NCBI GenBank assembly: GCA_003993805.1
Contig: RSEF01000012.1
Location: forward strand, 1,353,731 to 1,417,730
Length of the DNA: 64,000 bases
DNA from: Himantopus leucocephalus
Lineage: Eukaryota; Chordata; Aves; Charadriiformes; Recurvirostridae
Direction of reading: 5' to 3'
The translations under genes and the position numbers were made by a program. Positions 1 to 11,100 of this stretch are shown in pieces (the first letter of the stretch is position 1; every line of letters begins with the position of its first letter). Below the pieces are notes generated by a model. That model saw only the letters and a program-made list of their open reading frames with translations. It did not search any database and was not told the DNA's origin.

Positions 1-36
1 AAGAGATAACTATCATTGACAACTACTACTACTCAC

Positions 37-164
37 CAGGCGGTTCTCTTTGCCTTTTGCTTCTTTGCAGGATTTCAAGAGCTCCTTTTCAATACTGGCA
101 GGTGTGAACTCAACATCGTTGTCCTTTAGACTCTGGTAGAACCTTCCCAGGAACGTGACACACA
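37..164 (-). CDS. MANF: MANF exon 2
   Basis: This 128-base exon has acceptor ttcccttccag and donor gtgagt. It encodes 42 full codons after a 2-base start, from [10 protein letters not shown] through [12 protein letters not shown] to KGKENRL. It carries two cysteines, the second of the N-terminal Cys-x-x-Cys pair (CEVC) and one in KSCKEAKGK, which form disulfides in the saposin-like domain of the family. It ends in phase 0; the family's next residues, C-Y-Y, would open exon 3. Confidence 0.95.
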
Positions 165-2441
165 CTGGAAGGGAAGATGGATGGAGTTATCTGCCAGTGC
201 AGTAATCTCGTGGCAGCTCTTAGACGGCACTTGTAGGGAAACAGAATAAAGGATTTGAAGAACAGAACTAGAAGCTGCATTAGCAGTCAGTGACTTCACA
301 CATATTTCAGTTAAGTCTTTCAGAGCACACGTGAATCACCCAGTATTTTGTCAATCTGAGAAAACAGATCCATGGAAGTGTCCAGTGGCTTCTGTGCACT
401 GTCCTGAGCGAGCAGCAGGATGCAGCTGAGGGATACAACCAACAACAGTGCCTCTGCAAAAATGTAAACTGTAAAGTTTTCTGTCTTGCTGCTTTGGGAA
501 GCAATTTGTCAGACCACAGGCTTCAAAACCAGTTGTGATTGAAAACCAACTCTCTCTACATAATCCTGTTACAGACTCCACGAGTGCTGGTTTTAGTAAA
601 ACGGTATCACTGATTAGCAAGTTGGTTCAGTTCACAGGTAAGGTATTTCCAAGAGAAAAAGAAATTATGTGATCCCACGCTATCTCCACTTGGCATGTTT
701 CTCCTCTCTTCATTCCCCCAAGCTTCTGAATCGGCTTCAGACTGAGAGAGGGAAGAGTCTTAAAGATAATGAAACTCCCACAAGTGCACCAGCAGTTGAG
801 AGGACAGATCCAAATTCCCACCTGTGGGGAGGGCAGGTACAACTTAGTCATTACATGTTCCCTTTGGCACCAGTCACTCCGCATACGCTCCGGACTAAGC
901 CCAGCACACCCGCTGGGGAAGAGAGTGGATGGCTACGGTTACCGCAGCACGCGGGGTCGGTGCGACAGGGTGACCGAGAGAGAGACTGCGAGTGTCCGAT
1001 TTCGCTCATTCTGCTGCTCGCACAGCTCGCCTGTGAACATCGGCATCCCCTGGACCAAGAGCTCTGCGGCCACACCAGTTCCTGCAGCAGGACATGTGCA
1101 TTCTCACGACTTCCCAGGTGTGAGACAAGTGCCAGGCACTGGCCTGCCTCTAGAGGAAAGGCACAAGTTACGCCTTTTATGTGATTTGTTTACCCCAACA
1201 GGAAGGGATCAGCAAATATTATTGTCATCAGCAACTGGTATTCAACTCTGAACAGGAGCCGTGGGACAGGAAATGGGCAAATACAGGAGAGCGACTATGA
1301 CCACCACAAAGCCAAGTAGAAACTTACTCTCATTATATTAAAACTGTAAGTAATTATCAGCTGGGCCATTTAGGAAAACATTTTTTTTGTATGCATACAA
1401 CACCGTGATTTACCTCACATCAGTTTGTCCCCAGTCACAGACACACACTGATGTCCACTGTGCGCTGTTTGGAAGTGAAAACCTTTGGAAAGAATAAAGA
1501 TGCTGCAGGCAGTGGCACCGATGACTACAGAACAGCAGAGACAAGTTTCCAACCTAGTGCTGGGACAGCAGCCGAAAGTTCTGATTTACTACGTTCCCTC
1601 CCCCTCCTTCTGTCTTACTGTTTCTCTCCCTACGAAAAGGAGGAAGGGGTGAGCATTAGTACCAAAAAACTCCCGACCAGTTACTACAGCCCCACCTCAA
1701 GTTTCTCCTGCTTCACCTGGGCAATCTGTTCAAGACCAAGACCAGTTCACGTCGCTCCCGCCCCAGCGGCTTTGGTGTTTAGGCGGTAGGTAGAGCGCCG
1801 GGTGCGTTTCAGATCGGCTCAACACCGCTTCAGGCGTTACAGGGAGGCGTTACACACGGCTACTGCACCCCCGGGGGGTCCCGCGGGACGGCCGCCCTCG
1901 GCCCGGGGTAGGGGGGAGAGGGGCACGGCCGGCAGCCCCCCCCCGCGCCTCCCGGGGCCGCCGCTCCCCCGAGCCTGCCTGCCGCCCCGGCGGGCCGGCC
2001 CCGGCCCCCGGACAGCGCTCCCGCCCCGGCCCCGCCGGCACTTGGGCGGACTTCCGACACTTTTTCCTGCCCCCCCCCCCCCCCCCCCCNNNNNNNNNNN
2101 NNNCCCCCCGGAGGAACCGCTCCCGCCGGCCCGGCCCGGCCCCAGCCCCGGCGGCGCAGGGCTGTCACCGCCCTCCGTCGGCGGGGCGGGGAAGGTGGGG
2201 AGGGCGACGGCAGCCCAGCCCCGAGGCCCGCCGCGGGGCTGCTCCGCGTCCCGGCCCCTCGCACCAACGGGCGGGCCGGGCCGCGGCGGCAAAGGAGCGG
2301 CCTCACCCCGCCGGGCCCGGGGCCCGCCCCCCCTCCGGCCCGGCCCCACTCACCCTCGCACTCCCCGTCGCGCAGGGCCCGGCTGCCGGCCGGCAGCAGG
2401 AGCAGGGCCAGCGCCGCCCAGAGCCCGTGGGCCGCCCGCAT
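37..2441 (-). CDS. MANF: MANF, 5' part only (coding exons 1 and 2; partial at left edge)
   Basis: Mesencephalic astrocyte-derived neurotrophic factor is a small ER-resident and secreted protein induced by ER stress that protects neurons and other secretory cells. Exon 1 (2354-2441) encodes the start Met, a hydrophobic signal peptide and the mature N-terminus LRDGECE. Exon 2 (37-164) continues with [11 protein letters not shown] and runs to GKENRL, inside the saposin-like N-terminal domain. The order matches human MANF (LRPGDCEVC, LGRFYQ, KGKENRL). The splice phase agrees: exon 1 ends with one base, G, and exon 2 supplies TG to give Val. The remaining exons, with the C-terminal SAP-like domain and the ER-retention tail, lie beyond position 1. 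DOCK3 lies upstream on the same strand, as in mammals. Confidence 0.95.
165..2353 (-). other. MANF: MANF intron 1
   Basis: The 2.2 kb intron between MANF exons 1 and 2. Its 5' part (about 1840-2353) is still CpG island and contains a poly-C run broken by a 14-base N gap (2090-2103). The rest is ordinary unique sequence. Open frames of 160-170 codons on the plus strand at 669-1251 have no recognisable product. Confidence 0.85.
2354..2441 (-). CDS. MANF: MANF exon 1, coding part with signal peptide
   Basis: The start ATG is at 2441-2439. The signal peptide reads [20 protein letters not shown] followed by RA, with likely cleavage before LRDGECE. The exon ends G|gtgagt at 2354. An in-frame upstream Met at 2489 would add 16 Arg/Ala-rich residues before the signal peptide. 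I chose the inner Met because the resulting leader has the length and shape of the mammalian MANF leader. Confidence 0.92.
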
Positions 2442-2544
2442 CCCGCCTCGCTCGGCAGCCCGCGCGCACTGCGCCCGCCGCACCGGCACCGGTACCGCCG
2501 CCCCCGCGCCGGCTCACACACGCTCCCCCCGCCGCTCTCGCCCT

Positions 2545-2633
2545 ATTGGCCAGCTCCCCGCCCGGCTTCCACGCTGCCCCCTCCCATTGGCCGCTCTGCG
2601 GCATCCACGGGAGAGTTGGCGGCCGCTGATTGG
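2545..2633 (-). promoter_or_regulatory. Three CCAAT boxes upstream of MANF
   Basis: On the minus strand CCAAT occurs at 2549-2545, 2590-2586 and 2633-2629, about 105-195 bases upstream of the MANF start codon and all in the orientation of the gene. CCAAT is the NF-Y half of ER-stress response elements. The paired CCACG at the canonical 9-base spacing is not present at any of the three, so an ERSE is not shown. Confidence 0.6.
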
Positions 2634-2681
2634 GGGAGGCGGCGGAACGCCGGCGCGCGGCGAGTTTCCCCGCCTCCCGCG

Positions 2682-2750
2682 GCCGCCATTTTTGTTAAGG
2701 GAAAAACGCCCTCGTGCGCTTCCTACTGGTGGCCTGCGGGCGCCATCTTC
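2682..2750 (-). promoter_or_regulatory. Two YY1-like motifs
   Basis: The minus strand reads AAAATGGCGGC at 2692-2682 and GAAGATGGCGC at 2750-2740, both close to the YY1 consensus AAnATGGCGGC. They lie upstream of the CCAAT boxes relative to MANF. YY1 sites usually sit close to a start site, so they could mark an upstream start or a divergent transcript. Confidence 0.4.
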
Positions 2751-5731
2751 CAAAGGGGCAGATTCTCACACCTGCGGCTGGGCCGCCTCGAGGGGCGCGG
2801 CGGGCTCGGCTCTGCCGTCGCTGGCGGTCGGTACCTGCCTCGGGGCCGGGCTGAGCGGCACCCGAGGGCTGCGGCTGCCCAGGGCGGGGGCCGGGAGCAG
2901 GCGGGCGGCGCGGGGTGTCCCTTCGCCTGCTGGCTGTGGCAGGGCGGCCCTCCGGCGCGCGCTGAGGTGAGGCTGAGGAGAGCGCCCGAGGCCCTCGGGC
3001 CGCGCGGGGTTTGGTGCCGGTGGGAGCTTCAGAGCGTTCCGTTTTTGCGGGTTCCCCGTGGGCCCAGGGTGTGTGGCGAGAGGCCGCGGGGGAGGGAGCT
3101 CGGCGGGTCGAGGAGGAGCCGCCTCGGGGGGCGGCCACGGGGAGGGCTCTGCCTCCTGTGAGGGGCGGCAGGGACGGGCTTCTCCTCAGCCTTTGTGTCG
3201 GCGTTGGGGAAGCCCTTCAGGGGTGGCTTTCGGTGATGCCTGTACCCCCTGTGAGTTATAAGGCCGGAATTCTTTGAGGTGGGGCGGCTGAAAGCTGAGT
3301 GGTTAAATGAACAACTTGTGAATGGCTTGTGTTGGGCTTTTTTGGTGGTTGTTTTTGTAGAGCCAAGGAAACAAATGAAGATTTTTTTTTTTTTTAATTC
3401 CTATCCCAGCCATTGTGCCTATCGCCTTTTATTCCCAAAGCCCTCAAAGGATGTGCTGGGAATTGCCTTGAACAATCCCCGACCCCATGAGTTTATCACT
3501 TCAGTCCTTTCAAAGTTGTAGGCCAGCTGGGGGAGGAGCACACCTTGTTGATTGTTTTTTGTCTTGTGGGGCTGCATGTTTAACTGTATGTGTCCTAGGA
3601 TATCATTCCAGTAAAAGAAGGTAGAGGCAAAGTCATTCAGCGCTGTGCTACAGCGAGGGAGTGGTACCCACATTTTAGCTTGGTGGGTTCTCTAGGTACA
3701 GGGAGAGGTAACGAGGCAGCCTCGTTGTGCCTCCCCCAGGCAAAGCCAGGCTAGGACCTGTGGGGATCTTTTCAGTGTCTGAATTTTCTTGCAGGTCATC
3801 AGCTGCAAATCATAAGCCTGATGAGGAGCGAGAGGCAGGATGGGGAGGAGGAGCAACCTAGTTCAGCAAAGGTCACATAGCAGGTGAGTAGTAATTAGGA
3901 CACTGTATCTTGCCAGTGTGAATACATTACATGTGTTTATCAGATAGAAGAGGTGGCTTTTCACCTTTCTAGATCTTGTTATCTCTCAAAATGTGTTTAT
4001 TAAGATTGGTAATGATATTATTGTCTTTTTTTTTTTTAAATCAGTCCATAATGATTCCTAGAATTACTCATTATCAGTGTAGTTTAGGAAGATTATTGGC
4101 TTTTCTAAATTTATGCTGATTGCCCACTAAAGTCACTTAGTTGTGCAGAGAAGTGGTTACTTAAATTGCCCTTGTTTCTTAGCAGGATAGTGGGCAAAAG
4201 AGCTGCAAGATGAAGTGGCTTATTAGTTACTTGGACGTAGGGCTTAAATTCAACATTATGAGAATTTAGGAGCTTCACAATAAGGAGGAAGTTTAACTAT
4301 CAAAGTTATCAAAGGAGTGCAGTTATGAAACAGATCTTCAAACAAAATAGGGATTTTATGCATTTTTATAGAACAGACTGTAATAGGATAGGAGTGATTA
4401 TGTTTGGTTTTGAATTGGGATATGAGTGTCTCTATGTGTTTCAATATGGGATCCTCAAATGGCTTTAAGGAAGAGCAAAGATCGATTGATTCCTCCTCCC
4501 CCCCCCCCCCCCCCCCNTTCCAGCAGCTAGGAAGGATTGACTTCTTTTTACCTTCTGCTACTTTTGTGAGCCATGGCTAGTTTTCTAGGGTTCTGTTCAT
4601 TCCACCACCCTTCCGCTACTGTCTTTCTCTGCTGTATTAGGGGTTTGTCATGGCTGAAACCTGGGTGCTGGACAGCTTGTGCTGGTCCTCAGCAGTAATG
4701 GGACATTCTGACTGTTGCCAGTCTAAGCTGGATGGGTGTTGAAAAGGCAAAGACAAGACTTGCCTCACCTCGCCCGCTTCTTTTCTTGTTTTTATTGTTA
4801 AAAAGCCCCTCAGTTGTTAGGGAGGCATTAGCTCCTGTTTTACTGTCACAGTTTCATGTTTGAGTTAAAACTATAGCTGTGGGGAGGATATTTATCAACT
4901 AATTCTTTGGAATAAAGAGGAATCTGACAAGAATGAGGAGGGAGATGAGATCTCGTGTGTGAGAATTTGAGATAGCCAGAATGTGGGTGGAGTTTGACAT
5001 TGTTATTAGGAAGATGCAAAGGGTGCAGGAGCCAGTGATGAGGGTTTCTACTCCTGTTCTAAATTTTGCAGTTAGACTGACTAAACAGAACAATCACAGA
5101 TTTAGAGCTGGAGCATGTGGCTGAGTGAGGAATAAACCTGTAGTGACGTCCGATCAGTTTTTTGCCAGCTTTTGGAGGTAGTTACGATGATAGCGCAGAG
5201 TGCCGTGATTATGGATGGGTAGTCTGCTAGGAATTGAGTGTTGCATGTGACTGTTCTCCAGGCCATGGGTGGTTTTACAGTAAGGGCTAGGCATTATTCC
5301 ATTGTATCTGGGCATATATGATTGAGAGAAAGGTGGGTTATTTAAAGAATACCTAAATAGAACGTCCCTTTTCAGTTTTGCATGCCGAAAAGGGTGATGG
5401 TTAGAGAGAGGGAGCTGTTAGAGAGAAGCAGAAATTTATTCCAGCATTTAAATGGGTTACTTGTTTTCCCCATTGATAACCACCAAGGTTGGGATTGAGG
5501 TTGTTTCTAACCAGACAATTTCTATAGCTGAAAATGCTCTACATGGGAAAGGTGGGGGTGGGGGGGGAAGAAGAGGAACCATGTAGCTATAAATGTTTGG
5601 TTTTGTGCTGGGGAGTCCTGCGGTATATGGTTTTGGGGGCTAATAGTACAAAGGGAAGATGTGAGCAGGTTAGGGCTAATAGGGGAGTTGGAATACCATC
5701 AGCTCTAAATTAGTGATCTGATAAAAAGAGG

Positions 5732-6105
5732 TCATAGAATCATAGAATGGTTTGGGTTGGAAGCGACCTTAAAGATCATCTAGTTCCACCCCCCCGCCAC
5801 CTTCCACAAGACCAGGTGGAAAAGCCCCATTCCTCAAAGCCCCATCCAGCCCTGGCCTTGGAACACTTCCAGGGCAGCCTGCGCCGGTGTCTCACCTCCT
5901 TCACAGTAAATAATTTCTTCCTAATATCTAATCTAAATTTCCCCTCTTTCAGTTTAAAACTGTTAGCCCTCATCCTATCGCTACACTCCCTGATAAAGAG
6001 TCCCTCCCATCTTTCCTGTAGGCCCCCTTTAGGTACTGGAAGGGGCTATAAGGTCCCTCCAGAGCCTTCTCTTCTCTGGGCTATTCAACCAATCACTACA
6101 GGCTA
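5732..6105 (-). mobile_element. CR1 LINE, 3' end fragment
   Basis: The left edge reads TCATAGAATCATAGAATGG, the reverse complement of the CR1 terminal repeat. It is followed by the reverse complement of the conserved region ending in GGAACTAGATGATCTTTAAGG and by further CR1 3' UTR to about 6105. It is a typical 5'-truncated avian copy, so only a few hundred bases remain. No intact reverse transcriptase is present. Confidence 0.9.
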
Positions 6106-6541
6106 ACGGGGCAAGGGCAGCATGTTAAGAGTGAGCAGGAGAGTTATTTGGGCTTGGTAGGTTTGTGGGGATTAAGAGTTGGTGGTGGTGTTGGGAGGTT
6201 TAAGTCATGTAGATGGCAGAAGCTGTGTATTCATGATGAGGCTGCTGCGTGGGCTGGACCTTTGCTGGCTCTGCAGGCTGCCAATGCCAAGGTGTGTACA
6301 GCTATCAGAGTGAATGACGGGTTCAGCTTCAGGTGTTAGTCTGCGTGGTCAATGAACTGTGTTTTATCAGGTTGGAGGTGAAAACAGGTTAGTTTGGTGG
6401 AAGAATGAAATGCAGTACTGCTGTGAACAAATGCTGACTAGAAGCTGAAGTGTAGTAAAACTACTATTACAAATTTGATTTTAATTTATGTGGGATTGAT
6501 AATAAAGCCTGTGAAAAGGCAGCAGCAGTACATGAATTTTT

Positions 6542-6797
6542 TTCCGAATAGCAAAGAGAAGGCTTGTAGCTAGGACGCCTTGGCAGTGGGCTATAATGTG
6601 TTGGGGGGGGGGTGTGTGTATGTATCCTACTGAATGCTGTGTCCCTGTGTCCATGGTTTGTTAAGAAGAGTCTNTTCCGAATAGCAAAGAGAAGGCTTGT
6701 AGCTAGGACACCTTGGCAGTGGGCTATAATGTAGGGGGTGTGTGTGTATCCTTCTGAATGCTGTGTCCCTGTGTCCATGGTTTGTTAAGAAGAGTCT
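6542..6797. repeat. Direct duplication around a single N (likely assembly artefact)
   Basis: The segment 6542-6673 is repeated at 6675-6797, separated by one N at 6674. The copies start TTCCGAATAGCAAAGAG and end AAGAAGAGTCT. They differ by a G/A change and by the length of a G-run/TG repeat. This looks like two haplotype-differing contig ends placed side by side rather than merged. Confidence 0.8.
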
Positions 6798-7483
6798 ACA
6801 GCTAGAGGCTATTTATGCTAAGGTGTAGAGGACTGTTTGTATCAGCTAGGTTGTAGTTCTTTCTAGAGGTTTAATTTTTCCTCTTACCAGCTTTATAATG
6901 AAATGCATACTGAGTCACACAAGTCATATATTGAAACTGTGCTGAAGCTTTCTTATTTAGATAAGGAGATGTATTTGAACCGAGTATTTAGATTTCAATC
7001 TGACTAGTGTTGCCTTAGCTTAAATAAAGTATTTGACTTGCACTGAAAAAAACTTTCTGTTGGTTTTAACAGAAACTAGAAGATTTTTTTAACTCTTGTT
7101 TAAAGCTGAGCGCTTCACATGTTTTGTTGTCAAATACACTTTATTTCCTATGCTTGGCCAAGAAATGTTTTTTAGCTGAATAAAAAAATACTTGCTTAAC
7201 TAAGATTTGGTAAGTTGGGCTAGGAACAATCTCAAAGGGTCTGGTTTATACAGTTTTTCAGGTGTCAGGTGAACACTTCAGCTAAGCCACATTTTGATAT
7301 CTTAGCTGCAGTTTGAAGTACCTTGTTACGGTTTCTCTCTTCTCAGTATTTGTATGTGGTATGTACTTAATGACAGGGGTGGCTTGGCAGTCTATGTACA
7401 CCCCAGGGCCAGCTTATTATTATATTTTACTGCTAAAGGTCTTTTGGGACAAGTTTCGTGCATTTTTTTGGTGGTTCATCAAG

Positions 7484-7727
7484 ACAGGATGGGAGATTTT
7501 TTTCACTGAAAAAATTTTCACGAATTTTTTCACCGAAAGGGTTATCCAACATTGGAATAGGCTGCCCAGGGAGGTGATGGATTTGCCATCCCTGGAGGTG
7601 TTTAAAAAAAGGGTAGACGTGGTACTTGGGGACATGGTTTAGAAGTGGGTTTTGTCAAGTTAGGTTAATGGTTGCACTTGATGATCTTAAAGGTCCCTTC
7701 CAACCTCAACAATTCTATGATTCTACA
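7484..7727 (+). mobile_element. CR1 LINE, 3' end fragment
   Basis: Plus-strand CR1 3' region with GGAATAGGCTGCCCAGGGAG near 7554, then AAAGGTCCCTTCCAACCTC and the terminal ATTCTATGATTCTA. It closely resembles the copy at 61349-61614. Its 5' part carries a local duplication of a TTTTCACTGAAA-type stretch. Confidence 0.9.
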
Positions 7728-8019
7728 ATAGCCACAAGGTCCTTTTGGTTGCCCCCCATTTTCCTCACTCACAAAAAAGTGGGAAGCGGTGGCTGTTTCC
7801 ATCTATCTTGTGAACGTTTGAGCAGTCTGAGGCTAACCATGTCTGGAGAACAGCAATGAAGATACAGCTGTACTGTTTTAATATCAGGTATTAATCTTTA
7901 ATTCCACATCACAGCAGTCGAGTGAATGGGTGAGGGAAAGAAACCCAAAACAAACGAGAGATATTTACATCTAAAATTCACACCACTTATTTGTTGGTTC
8001 TGGAAACATGCTATCACAA

Positions 8020-8027
8020 TATATACA
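8020..8027 (-). promoter_or_regulatory. Pumilio-type motif (UGUAUAUA)
   Basis: The minus strand reads TGTATATA, an exact match to the Pumilio recognition element UGUANAUA. It lies just beyond the candidate polyadenylation signal at 8112 and would be functional only if the 3' UTR extends past that signal. Confidence 0.25.
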
Positions 8028-8111
8028 ATGAAGTACCTTTAGGACACTTGTACAAATTATTTTTTTCCTTTTAAATTTGATTTCCATTATAGATAAGATA
8101 GCTGTTTTCAT

Positions 8112-11100
8112 TTTATTTTAAACATGAATACACAAAAGAGAAGTGGTTAGAGGTTTTTGCCTTTTTTAAATAAGCACAGAATGCCAGAGGTTAAAAACAC
8201 ATTTACAGGGCAGAATACCAGTCAGACATCACAATCTATACATTTTTTGCTCAATTTCCTGTACAAATACACAGCATTCAAATGGGGGTATTTACAAAGA
8301 AGCATGATCAGAGGAAATTTTAAATATCACATAATTTGTTTCCCAAAGGCTCTTGCTCTCTCCAGCCTCCCCAGTTTTGGCTGATTCTCCCACAGAAGGG
8401 ATATGCAATATCCCTTACCTAAAAAAGGGTAAGTAAGCTAAAAAGCAAACAGAGGAAAAGACGGAAAAGTGTCTTAGTCTTGCACACAGCAATAAAACCA
8501 TTGAAACCCAACCATTGAAACAAAGAAATCTGTAGGATTCAGAGAAATTGTTTTAATTGCTTTTCTTCTACTATTGTAGTTCCTTCTCAATTTTGTTTCA
8601 GATGGGGCCAGCAGGTACACTGACGATGGAGAGATTTGTCGCAGAATTCCACCAATTTTCTCAGGAATGCACATGCTATTTTGGTACGCAAAGAAAACCC
8701 AATGAAGGCAAGTACATATTAAGTTTGAATTAAGAGTTAAGTATAGAATGACAAGGTCCTGTTCAAAACATCCTGTTGCTGTGGTTTATACAAGGAGTCT
8801 TCAAATCCTGCTGGGCAAGTGCAACAACTGCTGTTGCTTCCACCTACTCCAGGACTGAGCTTGATGCTGGAGTTGTACTATGCTATATGACACCCCACCC
8901 TACAGAGAGGTATTAGTTCCAACATTCACAGAATTTTAGTCTTAGCAATAGTCTTTCTATCTTCTGCCCCCTTTAATGCAAGTACTGAAAAGGGAGACAG
9001 AATACTCGGTAGATACCAGAACAGTAACAGAAATTTAACTCCCAAGAGGCTTGAATTTGCTAAATTCAGCAGTTTATTCTGTCCTTCTCCGTGTGGACCT
9101 GCCATAAACTGGGTATTTGTATACATCATCTGATTGATCTTCAAACCCTTACAAATACATAGTAATGTCAGACTCCCAAAATAGACTCGCTGCTGTTGTA
9201 CAATGGCTCTAATCAGAGCAGGATGATGTTTTGAGAGACTGATTAGAGCTCCGGTGGGCAGCTTTCCCAGCTGACTGGGACTTAGGCCCTTGTTAGTTGC
9301 ATTCTTGTTTTTGCAAAGTTTTATTTGCAAGACCTGCTGGTTTTTTGCAATAAGGAAGTCACTATATTTACTACTACTAATCTTCCTGCCAAAAAAAAAA
9401 AAAGGGGCAGGGGAGATGGAATTGAACACTTGTTCTCTTAAAAACCTCACTTGGAAGAATCTCAGTCAGATTGGAGACTAGTGTATGTGAAAATATTTCA
9501 CTCATTTTTAAGGAATTGCTTTGACTTAGCTTTACTGAAACCATAATTTTGAGTTTTCATACATGCGTTCCATACCAGAGATCCATCTTGGTTCATTAAC
9601 ATGTAGGATTGTCTTAGTATTGGAAAACTCTCCTTCCTGCTTGTGATGAAGTGTCCACTCTAGGCCAGGTTTTATTATCATTGCCTTAGTTGTGAAGGAT
9701 ATAATGATTACAAGCAGCCTGCGTTAGTAAAAAAAAAAAAAAATAGAGGAAGCAAGAGAGACTTTGTTCCAGCCAAATAGGCCATTTAAGAAACAAATCC
9801 ATAACTTATTAGTTTTGCATGGGCTAGAGCTTGAGAAAGAAAATAAACAAATCCTCTTAAAATCCCCTTCATACAACCGCTGAGTCCAGACAGACCATCT
9901 TTAGGCGAGGTCAGAAGCAATGTACTCTGCCCAGTCACTGTATTTAGAGGTAGTGCTAAAGGTGACCTGTAAAAGATTTGTAATATCCTTTTTTGCTTCT
10001 TTATGCTGTTTGTAGCATGAGAAACGGAGTGGTTAGGGCAAGAATTAAATATGAAAGGTGAGTGCTATTCCTGTTTCTGACACTAATTTATATGGCGGAG
10101 GTAAGTCTCTTTGAATGTGCTTCAGATTTTTCAGTGGTAAGAGAGACAGTGGTGTGTTACCATCCTCTGGAGTGTGCTTTGCAATCTGCAGGTGGAAAGT
10201 GTTATAAAGGAAGGCTAAAACATGTGTGGGCATGGTAGGGGGAAGGAACATTGCTTGTTTATCTAAAAACATTAAATATTTGATACTCTCTTGATTGAAA
10301 GTTTCTTGAAAAATACTGAAAATAGGAATAAAAGATTTCTTATTGTTCTTTTCAAAGAACAGATCTTGGCTCTATTACCCACAGACTTTTCTCCTGGTTT
10401 GTGTTGTACTGAACTAAGCAAAATACTGATTAAAGGTCTTGTTTTGTGTTCATAGATTTGTACTGCCTTCACCTCTGCATAGTTCTGTTTCTTGGGTTTG
10501 GTGTGGTTTGTTTCTTTTTTTTTTTTTAGAAGTTCTTCAGCCCTTTCTGGAGCTGGTCAATAAAAAAAAAAAGGCGGGGGAGGGGGGAAGGCTGTATTGC
10601 TGCCTGAGGAGAAAAGAAATCAACCTTCCAGAAGAGAGAAGCAGCAGCTCTTAAAGCTTCTTTGTATATTCTAAAGAAGCAAAAGAGGAAACAAACATTT
10701 CTTCTTTACAGGTTGCCTTTAAGATCCCTGACTCTAGGGTGTACACTATATACTGGGCATTTCTTGAATCTTAAGTGTTTTCTGTCTACTGTGAGAGATG
10801 GAGATTCTTTCTGCACACCAGCTGCAGTGAGTTTTTAGGAGGGAATGAGGACATTATGTTAATAGAGAATGAATCTCAGCTCCTGGGTGATGAATTGTGA
10901 CGTTCAGCCCTGAGGCAAGGATTGTTGGATATGATGCATTTAAGCCACCTTTTCTTTACTGGTTGGGTCATCAACCAGCTGGGGCATGAGAAACTCAATT
11001 TGGTTGTTGTTTGTTTTTTTTTTTTTTTTTTTTTTNATAGAAATGCTGGTGTCAACAGCCTGCCCGAAGTTGGGCATGGGAAAGGCCTACAATTAGGTTA

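Larger units (their letters stand above)
1840..3230. promoter_or_regulatory. CpG island spanning the MANF promoter and first exon
   Basis: Dense C+G with abundant unsuppressed CpG from about 1840 to 3230, in sharp contrast to the AT-rich flanks. It covers the end of MANF intron 1, exon 1 and the upstream region. This is typical of a housekeeping or stress-inducible vertebrate promoter. No TATA box is evident just upstream of the ATG. GT-containing donor-like sites on the plus strand (for example near 2966) leave room for a divergent noncoding transcript, but nothing shows one. Confidence 0.85.
3231..7860. other. DOCK3-MANF intergenic region
   Basis: About 4.6 kb between the MANF CpG island and the probable DOCK3 3' UTR. 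It holds two CR1 fragments (5732-6105 and 7484-7727), a poly-C run ending in a single N (4496-4517) and a duplicated segment around an N at 6674. No gene is recognisable. Confidence 0.6.

Noticed and set aside
669..1251. Two overlapping plus-strand frames of 171 and 160 codons in MANF intron 1
   Set aside because: No domain or family resemblance and no splice or promoter context.
1802..3161. Long open frames on both strands (up to 275 codons) in the GC-rich region
   Set aside because: Pro/Arg/Gly/Ala-rich translations of a CpG island, several crossing the N gap. Only the MANF exon 1 frame has a recognisable protein.
3840..3895. MIR-like fragment (AAAGGTCACATAGCAGGTGAGT)
   Set aside because: Only about 25 bases resemble the MIR 3' part and the flanks do not; too short to claim.
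5747..6106. 119-codon plus-strand frame
   Set aside because: It lies entirely within an antisense CR1 copy.
7313..7642. 109-codon plus-strand frame
   Set aside because: Its second half is CR1 3' UTR sequence, not a gene.
8926..9450. 174-codon minus-strand open frame downstream of the DOCK3 stop
   Set aside because: Low-complexity Phe and Lys/Asn-rich runs, no recognisable domain; most likely chance within the 3' UTR.
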